This document shows positions 1 to 10,347 of a DNA stretch of 64,000 nt, piece after piece. The stretch's first letter is position 1. Every line of letters starts with the position of its first letter. Under the pieces are notes generated by a model. That model did not search any database. It was not told the DNA's origin and saw only the letters and a program-made list of their open reading frames with translations. Origin of the DNA: Linnemannia elongata (taxonomy: Eukaryota; Mortierellomycota; Mortierellomycetes; Mortierellales; Mortierellaceae); NCBI GenBank assembly GCA_036320915.1, contig JAXBDG010000006.1, forward strand, positions 1,612,001 to 1,676,000, in the 5' to 3' direction. Position numbers and translations under genes: made by a program.

Positions 1-1
1 C

Positions 2-3000
2 TGCGCCCGGTGTGTCACCCATAACCTTGACTGTGTTGTCGACGAGGCCCTGTTCCTGAAGACCAATAGCGCTCAAAGCTTATTCGCCAAAACCGCTGCG
101 GGCACTCGCCTTTCTACTGCCTCCAACATCAACATCATCGGCTCTTCCTCTACTTCTTCACAACGACTTGATCAGCAGAGACACGCTCACCCATATCACC
201 CTGTTCCACACTCCAAACACCAACAACAGCAGTTCCCATACCCCTCTGATCCTTATCACCCTCATGACCATGGTTCTTCTTCCTCTGGTGGCTCTGGCGA
301 CGAAATGATGGACGCCGTTCGTCACGATCCTCACAACTTCCACGCCAATCGTCGGATGTCTGGCAGCAGTATGACAAGTCTTTCGAGTCTCAGTCCTGGC
401 CCCTCCTCTCCTACAACCTTTGGCTACAACTCCTACTCTCCCCTGGGTTCATCCTCCTCGTCCTCTAACTACTATCCCAAGACAAATTCCGATCCACAAA
501 CAAATGCTGCGACTGCTGATGCTTCCCAAACATCCGCTGGCAAAGCATCCAAGAGCCGCCCTTCAGCACCAACCATCTCTATCCCTAAAGCCGGCACCAC
601 TGGATCGCACTCGTCTCCATCCAAATCCTCGGCTCCAGTAACTGCCAGCAAGAAAAGAGCTTCAAAGGACCAGGGCTCGACCAAACCAAAACAGAAGAGG
701 ACCAATTCCAAAGCAGCAGCGGACTCGAGTTCGATGGGGTCAGGTCTGGATGCCGACCCTTGTTCGCCCACCCTTCCTCTCCAAGACTCTTCCAAATCAA
801 CCAAGAAGAATGGACAGCAAAAGTCTGTCGTGAGCACCATGAGTCTTGATGGACATGGCCAACAGTAAGTCTTCAAACTTGTAAGCCTCTCTATGAAGTT
901 CTTGGCACTGCCTCGCATGAACTGGGTAGTAATAACCCTATTTTTACTTGTTTCTGTATTGTAGCTTCCACGGAAGTAGCTCTGGGTTCTATGTTTGCCA
1001 GCTGAGCTCTCGGTACCGCCAGGGTGTTTGTAAGTGTCATTGTATTATTCACATTTATCCGCTGCCCTGGTCTATGATGGAGCACGCACGCCAATTGACA
1101 ACATCATATTGGTTTATCGTCTTACAGATCCTCTCCCAATGGCCCACCTGAACGACAGCGATCTGTGGTCCCACTCCCTCCAGATGACCAGCGAACGAGA
1201 ATTGCCATCCAAGGAACAGATGGAGGTCCTTTTGAACCTCTATTTCCAATTTATGTATCCCTTTGCGCCCATGTTTATCCGCAAGACATTCATGGACGAC
1301 TTCCGCCAGAACCGACCTGACCTCTCACAGATCTTGATCCTCAATGCAATCTTCAGCAATGCGTGTTGGTACTCAGACGACCCGGCACTCAAGCAAGAGT
1401 CGACAAAGTACTTTAACCGGGCCAAGATCATTCTAGATGAGACTTACCATGTTTCGAGAATCAGCACAGTGCAGGCACTGCTGTTGATGGCTCATCACCA
1501 ATACGCGACGGGTAATTACTCGGGTGGCTGGTTGTATACTGGAATGTCGATTAGGATTGCACAAGTAAGTCGGATCGTATGCGCGTGTCGTGTTTTATTT
1601 TTTCATGTCTTATTGGCTAATAGTCTTTAATTTCGAAAGCAGTACTAATGAGGATCATGTACTTATTGCAATAGGATATCGGCCTGCATCGTCAGGATGT
1701 AAATGTGGATGAGCCTGAGGAAGCTGAGGTCAGGAAGCGACTTTGGTGGTCTCTATACATGGCGGATCGCTTGGGTAGTGCTATCCTAGGACGTCCTATG
1801 ACGCTGCGCGACGAAGGATTCAACGTCCAGATGCCCACCGATGAATGGATAGCTGACGTCCTTGGTGAAGACACAGTTGAGTACCCCTACGAACCCGAGA
1901 GCGTCATCTCTTGCCGTCTGATCTGGTCGATCAAGCTGTTCATGCAGTTGGGCAAAGTCCTCGACACGATGCACTGTATCGAGGCCGAGATCAACGGTTC
2001 CTTCCTTGCCGACATTTCTCGGACACAGCTACCCCAATTGCACAACAGTCTCACGTCCTGGTTCTTGTCGCTCCCGAACGAGCTCATGTACACGCCCTAT
2101 ACCATGTCGCCCAACTCGAACCATCCACCTTCACCTCCCACGGCGCTCATGCACATGTTCTATTACACGACTCTGACGATCCTCCACCGTCCCTACCTCC
2201 GTCCCGTCAACTCCGAGTCGATCGACTCGAACTTTTTGTTGTCCTCCCGCAACATCTGCACAGCGGCTGCAACCAACGTCTGCCACATTGCCGACTCTTT
2301 GATGCTCCACGGCCAACTCCGCGATACTTGCTACTATGGCATGGCTTGCCTCGTGTCTGCTGGTACGGTTCACGTGCATAACGCTATTACCCCTACCCCA
2401 AGCAATCGCGAGACGACTCGAGCAGGTCTCTCCAAGACTGTCAAGGCTGCCCATGAACTGGTCAGGACTTTCCCTGTCGCCGAGTCCTTGATTGCCGTGG
2501 CTTTAGATGTCTTTGCCAGTCAGACCAGCTCTGTCCCGACCGAGATGGCCGCCTCGTTCATTGACATATCGACCTTTGTCGCGCCCTTCATGGACATGAC
2601 CCAGCTCCAGTCTGCCTCCATTGGTAACATCTATGAGGCTGCCCGTCTGGCCAAACTTGCCAAGGATGGTCCTGGTCCTACACCCTCGATCCAGCTTCGT
2701 CATCCTTATGGTAACTTTTCGATGCCTTTGCCCGAATCGACCAAGGACCAGAGCGCGACGACGCTGAGTTCAATGTGGCAGGCCCAGATCGCCACCGCTG
2801 TGGCTATGGCTGCTATTGCATTTGGCGGAACGGATCCTCAACAGGAACAACAGTTCTTTGCTGATCCGCTCGAATTGCCTGAAGCCCTGCGTCTGGCCCC
2901 GATCGACTCTATGTTGTTTGGTCACATGGATTCAGTAACAGGAACTCCTGACGCTAGTTTGGATCCCTTTGGCACCGACGCCTCTTCTTTTGGCTTTGGC

Positions 3001-3849
3001 GTGTCGCCATTGCAACAGCAGCAGGCTCAGGTCCAGACAACCCAACAACAACTCCAGCAGCAACAACAGGCTCACCTTCTCCAGTACCAGCCCACTGCCC
3101 CAGTTCAGATCCAGCAACAGCAACCCATCGTCCACTCTCAGAATCATGCAATGGTGCAGGACAATCAGATCCAGTTCAGTACCGCCACAAGTACCTCCAC
3201 CACCACATCCGCTGCAAGCAATGTCTCGACAAACGCTTTCACAGCTGCACAGACCCAGAGCCTAATGCAAGAGCTGACCTCGAATCTCACATCGGTCCTC
3301 CAGATGCGCCAAACTCAGTCGCACCACCACCACCAATCGACCGTTACCTCTACGCCCAACATTACCACGACCACTGACGCTACATCTGCTCAGATCCAAC
3401 AGCAGCAGCAACAACAAGAGCAGCAGCTTCACGCGATGATGGAGGATGACACGGCTGATCCTCCCTCTCCACCAGCCATCTCTTCAGACGACATGGATAT
3501 GGAATCCTCATCCCTCTCTGACGATCCAGATCTGTTCACTTCCCCTACCACCTCGACTTCGTCGTCATCATCGTCTTCTTCCTCGTCTTCAAGACACGAT
3601 GTCCAAATCCAATGTCAATTCGATGATGTGAACGTGGACGGGGCCAAGGCAACAGCAGCAGCACGGGAGGCGTTCCTGGCATCCCTGACAAAGGTTGCTG
3701 TCATGGGTCTTGGTGGTTCCAACGGCAGCGCCGGTCTCCAACGACAACAGCAGCAGCAGCAGCAGGGGAAGTCGAATGTGAAGGCTAGTCAGAAGGATGT
3801 TGATAAGGTTAACACGCTGCTGTTTGATGGACGAGCTATGGAGTGCTGA
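2..3849 (+). CDS. Zn2Cys6 fungal transcription factor, 5'-truncated by window edge
   Basis: Probable exons are 2-864, 965-1029, 1128-1564 and 1675-3849, giving 1179 residues in this window; the start codon lies upstream. The first residues read CARCVTHNLDC, which is the second half (C-x2-C-x6-C) of a Zn(II)2Cys6 binuclear cluster, so DNA binding is N-terminal. A Ser/Pro/Lys-rich linker follows. Exons 3-4 carry the fungal-specific transcription factor middle-homology domain, seen in the stretches FMYPFAPMFIRKTF, GGWLYTGMSIRIAQDIGLHR and RLWWSLYMADR. The C-terminal third has runs of Gln, Ser and Thr typical of activation regions and ends at TGA (3847-3849). A nuclear regulator of transcription is expected; its targets cannot be inferred. 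The class is well supported, but a specific orthologue (for example an XlnR- or Cat8-type factor) is not. Confidence 0.88.
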
Positions 3850-3901
3850 GATGAATTCCATCATTGAACAGAGACAAGCACACCACTTCCCTCTGCCCCT
3901 C

Positions 3902-3927
3902 CCTCTCTCTCTCTCTCTCTCTCTCTG
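3902..3927. repeat. CT dinucleotide microsatellite
   Basis: About a dozen uninterrupted CT units lie 50 bp after the stop codon of the transcription factor gene, probably in its 3' untranslated region. Confidence 0.9.
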
Positions 3928-4630
3928 TCTCTTGCTTGCAACTCTTATTACCCACACAAATTGTACATAGACTTCACAAAACCAATACGCCATTCTTATT
4001 TTCAAACAAAGTTAAACATTCATTTCCATTTTGCTTCCTATCGCTTCCCGACAAATCGATTATGAATGAGCCAATGGTGGGTGTGCTTTTTTTCTCGTCA
4101 CAATTTCGCCCAACCACGGCACCTATACCATTAAATAAGAGTGCCTCATTGTTCTTGTTTAAAATGATGAGCGGGACAGCGTGTTTGTTTTTGTGATGCA
4201 TGGCCGCGTGCGAGAGTGTGTTTTTGTTATTAGCGTTCTTCTTGTGTCTGTTGTCTGTGTTCTGTGAAGGAAGAAAAGGTGGAATCAGAGCAAGGGAGCG
4301 GGGGAGTCGAATGGTCAGTAGGACACCATTTATGGAAACAATGGGCGTGTTTTTTTGTTGAGAAGAATCATGAGCGTTTTCCCTTGTGTTTTTTTTCGCT
4401 TTAGCGCTTCCGCGCACGTTCGTAGCTGTTGGTTAACAAAGAACACAAATTGTTATATCATTTGTGTATATGAGCGCGAGTTTTGTCTGTTTTGTGTGTT
4501 TTGAGGATGTAGGCTTTTGTTCTAATTAGCCAATTTGGTTTTGACGAGCACGGGTGGATGGAAGGTAACATTTGGGAGGAAGGAACTGACGGCATGGCAA
4601 GAAGCTGTCTAGCCTTTTGACCGTTGTGAG

Positions 4631-4660
<30 letters not shown>
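4631..4660. repeat. A30 homopolymer
   Basis: Thirty consecutive A residues in intergenic DNA, read directly from the sequence. Confidence 0.95.
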
Positions 4661-4662
<2 letters not shown>

Positions 4663-5007
4663 AGTTTCTTTAACGGTGTCCAAGAATGGTGAAAAATAAT
4701 AGTTCATTCAATTGCAGATCAGGGACGCCCCAGGTTATCAGATTATTTTTTCTGTTCACCTCAGAAGGAGAATAGTTGAACCAGATGAGCATGTACGGGA
4801 AAGAGATGTGAAGGGAGAAGAAAGAGTGATAGAAGAACAAACGCATGTTCGCAAGACTAAACCTGCCCACTTTGTTTTGTGTTTCCCGCAAATGCGGGCG
4901 TGCACTGATCTTTGCTGCCTCCCTGAAGGTACACGCTTGGTTTTTACATAAAGAGGAGTTGGCCTTCCCGTCGCTCAAAGGATGGTTTTTGTTTAGGGGC
5001 GAACGTG

Positions 5008-5031
5008 TTTTTTTTTTTTTTTTTTTTTTTT
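5008..5031. repeat. T24 homopolymer
   Basis: Twenty-four consecutive T residues in intergenic DNA. Confidence 0.95.
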
Positions 5032-5231
5032 GTCTTCTGTCGTTATAATCGACCCCTTTTTGTTACCTTTGTAGACTGTAATACAGAAGGTATGATGTTT
5101 TCTGATTTGAGTGGGAAAATATATTTTCGGTGACATTGTTATTGTCTTGTGTGAACGAAAGTGGATGAGGTATAGAAGGGAGAGCGGGAAGGCGGGGATG
5201 TGGTCCCAGCTCGTTTTGTTATCGCTGTTGT

Positions 5232-5233
<2 letters not shown>

Positions 5234-5268
<35 letters not shown>
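5234..5268. repeat. A35 homopolymer
   Basis: Thirty-five consecutive A residues, the third long A/T tract within about 640 bp. Confidence 0.95.
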
Positions 5269-5270
<2 letters not shown>

Positions 5271-6508
5271 CATCGTAATGGTAGTGTCAACAACAAGGGA
5301 GAGTAGGGTGTGAGCACAAACACACGTTTTTAAGCATTGAGCACTTAAAAGAAAAGTGAAATAGGGGGATTGGAACTTCACGGATGGAGATGGCCGGCAG
5401 GAAGGTTATCTTTGCCTTTTCAAGCATTGTTCGTCGCATTCACATTTAGTGTTCAGAAGGAAAGAGATCACAAGAGGAAGAAGGAGGAGAGCACGAAGGT
5501 ACACACACACATCGTAATTGGCCCTTCTGGGCGCATTCGATTAGTAAAAGGTTCATTGTTGTCGTAAGGTGCACGACAGCTTGTAGCAGCTTCTTAACTC
5601 TCGATCGCATCTTCACCCTCTTTACCATTTGTGCCTTTTCTTTTTCATTTCTTTTGTGTCTTTCTCTTAACCACCTCCCTCTCTTTCCGATTCCTCTCGT
5701 CCTCTCTTTCTCGCTCCACTTTTACTGCCATCTTCTCTCTCTCTCTCCTCACTGCATCGTACCTGCTTCTCCACCCCTAGGCCACCGCCACACCAATTTT
5801 TATCTCTCCTTGCCATCTCCCCTTTTTTTCCCCTCCAAACGGCTGCTTTTCTTTGGGTGCAGGCAGAAAGAAGGTACGCGTCCTCGATCGCTATTGGGCA
5901 CCCACCTCCCTTCTTTCCATTTCTTTCTCCCTCTCTCACCTCCCGCTCACTCCCTCTCTCGACCAGTCGCTGTGCTGCAGGGTACATGTTTTTCCTAAAA
6001 AGTAGCTGATTTGAAATGCACTTGTGTTTGAGCCAACTCTGCTCATGACCAGCAATGTTGTAAGAGACACACAGTGAAAGCGACAGAGCGACATGAATCG
6101 AGTGGTCATCACCAATGAACACGCACGCAGGAAAACTTAGTGACACATGAGAGTTTTTCATTCAGGCAACAGAAGGCAGGGGCCAGACCATAACCACTTG
6201 GACTACCAACCACTTCGCAAAAGCAAAACAAAAACAAAAAAAATAAGAAAAAGGTCGTTACCCAGAGTACAAATACTTTGCCCATCTCCTCTCCAAAAGA
6301 AGAAAGTGTATATCAGTCTCACTGGACATCCATCAGTCCCCCACTTTCCATCTCCCTCTCGATCAACCTGTTGAAACCTCTTTTTTTTCACTTTCCTTAT
6401 AACCTGCTCTCATGACACTCACTCTCTCCCTATCACTCCATACTCTTTGAATTCGACACTTCATCCGTCCGCAGACACACACACACTTCATACATATAGA
6501 AAACAGCC

Positions 6509-8930
6509 ATGACAGACGACACCAGCAGGCGGCCGAACATACCGCTTGATACCTCAGAGAACACTCTCTGGGAAGCTGACCAGAGCGAAGATTCACCCCT
6601 CTTGTCTGACCCTTCCACTTCCACCAACGAGACCCAGGCAGACAACCTCGACGCCACCACCATCTACGCCCAGATCCTGGAGGAGCACCTCCCCTGGCAC
6701 AAACGCCCCTCGGCCTTCTGGCTCTTTCCCCTCTATGGAATCGTCGCTGTTAGCGGTGGAATGATGATGGCTGCAGTAAGCCAGTTCGAGGCGACGCTTC
6801 TTTGTAGAGAGTACATGAACCGCTACCCACCCTCGAACTCGACAATTTTGGCCGCTACAGGCGCTGCAACTCAACTCACGTCTACCTTGTTGAACATGAT
6901 GGCGCATTCACCATCCTCGACGTTGATGGGGGAAGTGAATGCCTTCAGTCCACCCAACGAATGCAACGTACCCGAGGTTCAGGCCTTCACAGCGAAGGCA
7001 TTGGCTGTGATGCAGGTCCTTGGAGGTATCTGTGGTATGTGTTTGCCTCATGTATGATGACATGATCGGGCGGTCATTGAATTGAGATAATTATTATGCA
7101 GAAAATCCTTTCCCACGTTGTCTATGAAATAGAAGGGGAGAAAGTATCTACCAAGTTGTGGAACAGGTAGGAACTATCACTTATCCTCTCTTTTTGTTAT
7201 ATTTTTTACAGGCACGCTATCAATTGGATACTGGTCGTCGTTGAGTGACAAGCACGGTCGTGTCAAGCTTATGATGATCGGCTGTGTCAACAACTTGATC
7301 ACGCTCTGTTGTTTGGCGATCATGGGCAAGTGGTGGGACCAGGTCGGGTTCCCTCTGCTTTATATCATGGCCACAATCGGAGGGCTCTTGGGAGGCATCG
7401 GTTTGAATGCTACCATGAGTATGGCCTATGCTGCCGATTGTACCCCTGCCAGCAAGAGAAGTTTGATCTTCTCGTGGCTCTTTGCCGGTCTCTTCCTTGG
7501 GCTCATGATCGGGTAAGTCCTCCCACTCTTTTCATTGTTTGATAACGTTATCCCACATGGTGAGAGAGCTTTTAGTGACCCCCTACGTTCTCAATCTTTT
7601 TCTGTTATGCTCTAGAGCCCCTCTTGGAGGCTTGTTGGTCGACAAGATGGGCTTCATGACGCTCATCCAGATCTGCCTCGTCACCACAGTGATCTCGGGA
7701 GGATTCCTTTTGTTCGTGCTTCCTGAGTCCTTGCCCAGCAAACAGTCGTCCCACATCCGCCAACTGTACGAAAAGGCTATTGGACCCGAAGCTGTGCAGG
7801 CTGCAGCGTCTAGTAAACGATCCCAGGAGAACGTCGCCTGGCATTCGCATGTGGTACGATCACTGCGGTTCTTCACACCCAACGGCAACAACACCAACTT
7901 TATCATCCTCGCCGCCATTTCCTTCCTCCAGACCCTGGCTCTCAACGGGACCTTCTCGGTGTTGATTCTGTACACTAACAAGGTCTTCCACTGGACGGAA
8001 ATCGAAGACGGCGTGATGCTGTTTTTGGGGAACATGGTCCGGTTGATGTCGTTGTTGATCCTCCTGCCGCTTTTGGTTCATTCCTTCCACAAGTGGAATA
8101 ATAAGAAGCGAGACGTCTTGACTGCTGAACCTCAGGCGCACAGGGGACCTAACAAGAAGGATGATCTTTTCAACACTTCTTCCTCATCCACTCACCCATG
8201 GGCTGCTGCCGAGCGTCAAGATCGTAATGACACCGATACCAACGACATTATTGGCGATCACCCGGACAGGATCTTGCTGGGACTGGATGACCCTAGTGTG
8301 GCTTCAAGTATCGAACATCTGGGCGAGGCTGCCCTGAACCTCTCGGACGACGAGGAGTCCTTCCAGGAACGCCGGCGTCGCCAATCGTCAGTCACCCTCT
8401 TGAATTCCACCAAACCCAACTACTCTTCGACCTCCTCTTCATCAAACCCAGCATCAGCCCCTCGCAAGCACTCTGTAGGCTCCGAATCCTCCCAAACCAG
8501 CCAGGCAGAACAACAAAAGAAATCAGAAAATACCCGCGACTCCTTGAAGCTGGACACATGGATCATCCGCCTAGGCTTTGTGATCAACTCGCTCACCTAT
8601 GTCGGCTACGGACTCGCCACCAAAGCATGGGTTTTCTACCTTTGGTCGTCCCTCCACGCAATCAGCATTATTGCTGCGCCCTCAATCAAATCGTTGATCG
8701 TCAGCCAAGTCGAACCTTCACAGTTTGGTGCAGTCCTGGGAGCGGTCCAGGTACTGGATTCGATGGCGGGGATCCTATCGCCGGTTGTGATCTCGTGGGT
8801 CTATGCCTTGACCGTAGGAACGATGCCCGAGTTTGTATGGTACACCTGTGCGACCTTGACGGGCACCTGTGCTATCCTCTCGTTCATGATCCGTCAGCGA
8901 AAGTTTGGGCGTCGTGCCTCTAATGCCTAA
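6509..8930 (+). CDS. Major facilitator superfamily transporter
   Basis: Exons 6509-7034, 7212-7512 and 7616-8930 join in frame to 713 residues. The start is the ATG at 6509 after an A/C-rich leader. The cytoplasmic N-terminus carries an acidic dileucine motif, EDSPLL (about residues 29-34), a known sorting signal to vacuole or endosome. Hydrophobic helices begin near residue 70. The MFS motif A region reads GYWSSLSDKHGRV (about 181-193), between the second and third helices. About ten further helices follow. A hydrophilic Ser/Asp-rich insert of about 145 residues interrupts what appears to be the loop between helices 8 and 9, rather than the usual central loop. The substrate cannot be told; proton-coupled transport at the vacuolar or plasma membrane is inferred from the superfamily. 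Family call firm, specificity unknown. Confidence 0.87.
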
Positions 8931-9303
8931 TCTTAGTATTTTGCTGCTAGAGACTGGTCCCTCTCTCCCCCCACCCCCGTTTTTTTTTTTTTTTTCTTTT
9001 TTCCCTCCAAACCTTGTAGATACCACCACTTTTCTTTGATAATGACACATTAAATATTCTAGCAGCACTAGCTTCAACATTTCTTAGCAGTAGTAACGAA
9101 TTGGAACGAGCGCCAAGTGTCTTCTCACACCTTGGCGCCTCACTTTCACTTTAAGATGATAGACATGTAACAGTAGGGCGGCCACCTTCCAGGCAGGCAC
9201 CACAGCCGCGAAATAGCTTGTCGAGAGAACTATTATCCTTTTTCATATTAAAATCGCGCATTTTCATACCTTGTTCATGAACAGCATGGTTACGCGAGCT
9301 AGA

Positions 9304-10022
9304 CTATCTCATTTTCGCCACTATGGAGAGAGTAGTGTGAACTGACGAGGGGATGTGCAGCTGTTCTTGTTCCTCCTCCTCCTCCTCCTCCTCCTCCTCC
9401 TCCTCCTCCTCCTCCTCCTCCTCCTCGGCGACTTCATCCTCAGACAAATCGGAAGAATAAGATGAGCTCTCACTTACGATTCTCTTTCTCATCAAGCACC
9501 TCGTCAACTTCCCTCTCCCCTTCCTCCTCTCGACCCTCGTCTGCCACGTCGTTGCCTTTGATCTCTGGATAAGGATTGACACCCCTCTCCCTCAGGCGTA
9601 ATTCCTGCTTGGTGTTCGCAGGTGTCAATTCGACGTTTCGACCGACCTCTTTGAGCCAGCCCATGGCTTTGAATGCAGTGACAGACCGCTGAAGAGATCT
9701 CCAGATGCACCTGCCAAATCATAGCGCTGAGCAGCCCTTTTTTTTGACGTGGCCTTTGATGCAGCCAAACGCCCACTGGCTAGGTTGAAATGAGGGGTGG
9801 AGGGAGGGAGGAACAGAAGAGTTTGCGGTGATGCAGCGAACGTATCCTTGACTCTTCGCTCCTTGTGAATGCGGCAGTTTGTCCATGATGCTGGTGTGGT
9901 GGCCTTGGAGTGTTGTGGATGAGGTTGTTCTTGAGGAAGCGCGCAGAATGATCGCTCTCATAAGTCTTGATCTTGACCTCGGAGGCAACGAGACAGGTGA
10001 TGTCGAGAGGCCAGAGAGTCAA
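9304..10022 (-). pseudogene. Unresolved or decayed minus-strand gene
   Basis: Several minus-strand frames are open and look coding, but no complete model could be built. The best stretch, about 9690 down to 9480, reads as a charged exon containing AMGWLKEVGRNVELTP and GVNPYPEIKG. It is followed by a consensus donor (gtaagtgag) and then an acidic tail encoded by the TCC microsatellite (poly-Glu). Farther upstream, 10022 to about 9900 contains ASEVKIKTYESDHSARFLKNN in one frame, and a neighbouring frame stays open across 9988-9719. I could not find an initiation codon in good context or splice sites that join these frames. It may be a gene broken by frameshifts, or a real gene with unusual introns. 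No family was recognised. Confidence 0.3.
9371..9426. repeat. TCC/GGA trinucleotide microsatellite
   Basis: About 18 perfect TCC units on the plus strand. Read on the minus strand they encode an uninterrupted poly-Glu run in an open frame, so the repeat may be coding. Confidence 0.93.
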
Positions 10023-10347
10023 TGTTACTGCGGAGTACGTTGAGTGGAGAAGGGAGAAAAAAAAACTGGACAGTAATCGAAGAGGAGGCTTGTAGCAACC
10101 CCATCTTCATTACTTCAATATTCGTGAAATGATGTTTTTGGAGTGACAGGAGCATTGCATTTGTTTGATCTGTCTGTGCGAACAAAACAAAATGAAAGCT
10201 GTTGAAATTTTTGAGGTAAATTTATTAAATAACGATTGAAGAAAAAAAGAAAGAGTGTGCAGTGTGTACATGGGGTTTGTTATCACCCTCATCAATAGTA
10301 TCGTCAAAAGAATCATGCATGGACCCGCCTGCAGACTATCCCAACAT

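Larger units (their letters stand above)
3850..6508. other. Intergenic region and MFS gene leader, 2.66 kb
   Basis: No convincing gene is seen on either strand. Open frames here are short and low in complexity. The stretch holds a CT dinucleotide run (about 3902-3927), an A30 tract (4631-4660), a T24 tract (5008-5031), an A35 tract (5234-5268), and a long pyrimidine-rich segment (about 5650-5990) that resembles fungal promoter/leader sequence. The last 100 bases before the MFS start are C/A-rich, as expected of a 5' leader. Confidence 0.6.
8931..10347. other. Region between MFS gene and LEA-repeat gene
   Basis: A C/T-rich MFS 3' region with a T14 tract is followed by a (TCC)n microsatellite and by fragmentary minus-strand coding-like sequence at about 9304-10022, listed separately. 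From 10023 to 10347 nothing is recognised except the probable 3' untranslated region of the minus-strand gene that ends at 10348. Confidence 0.5.
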
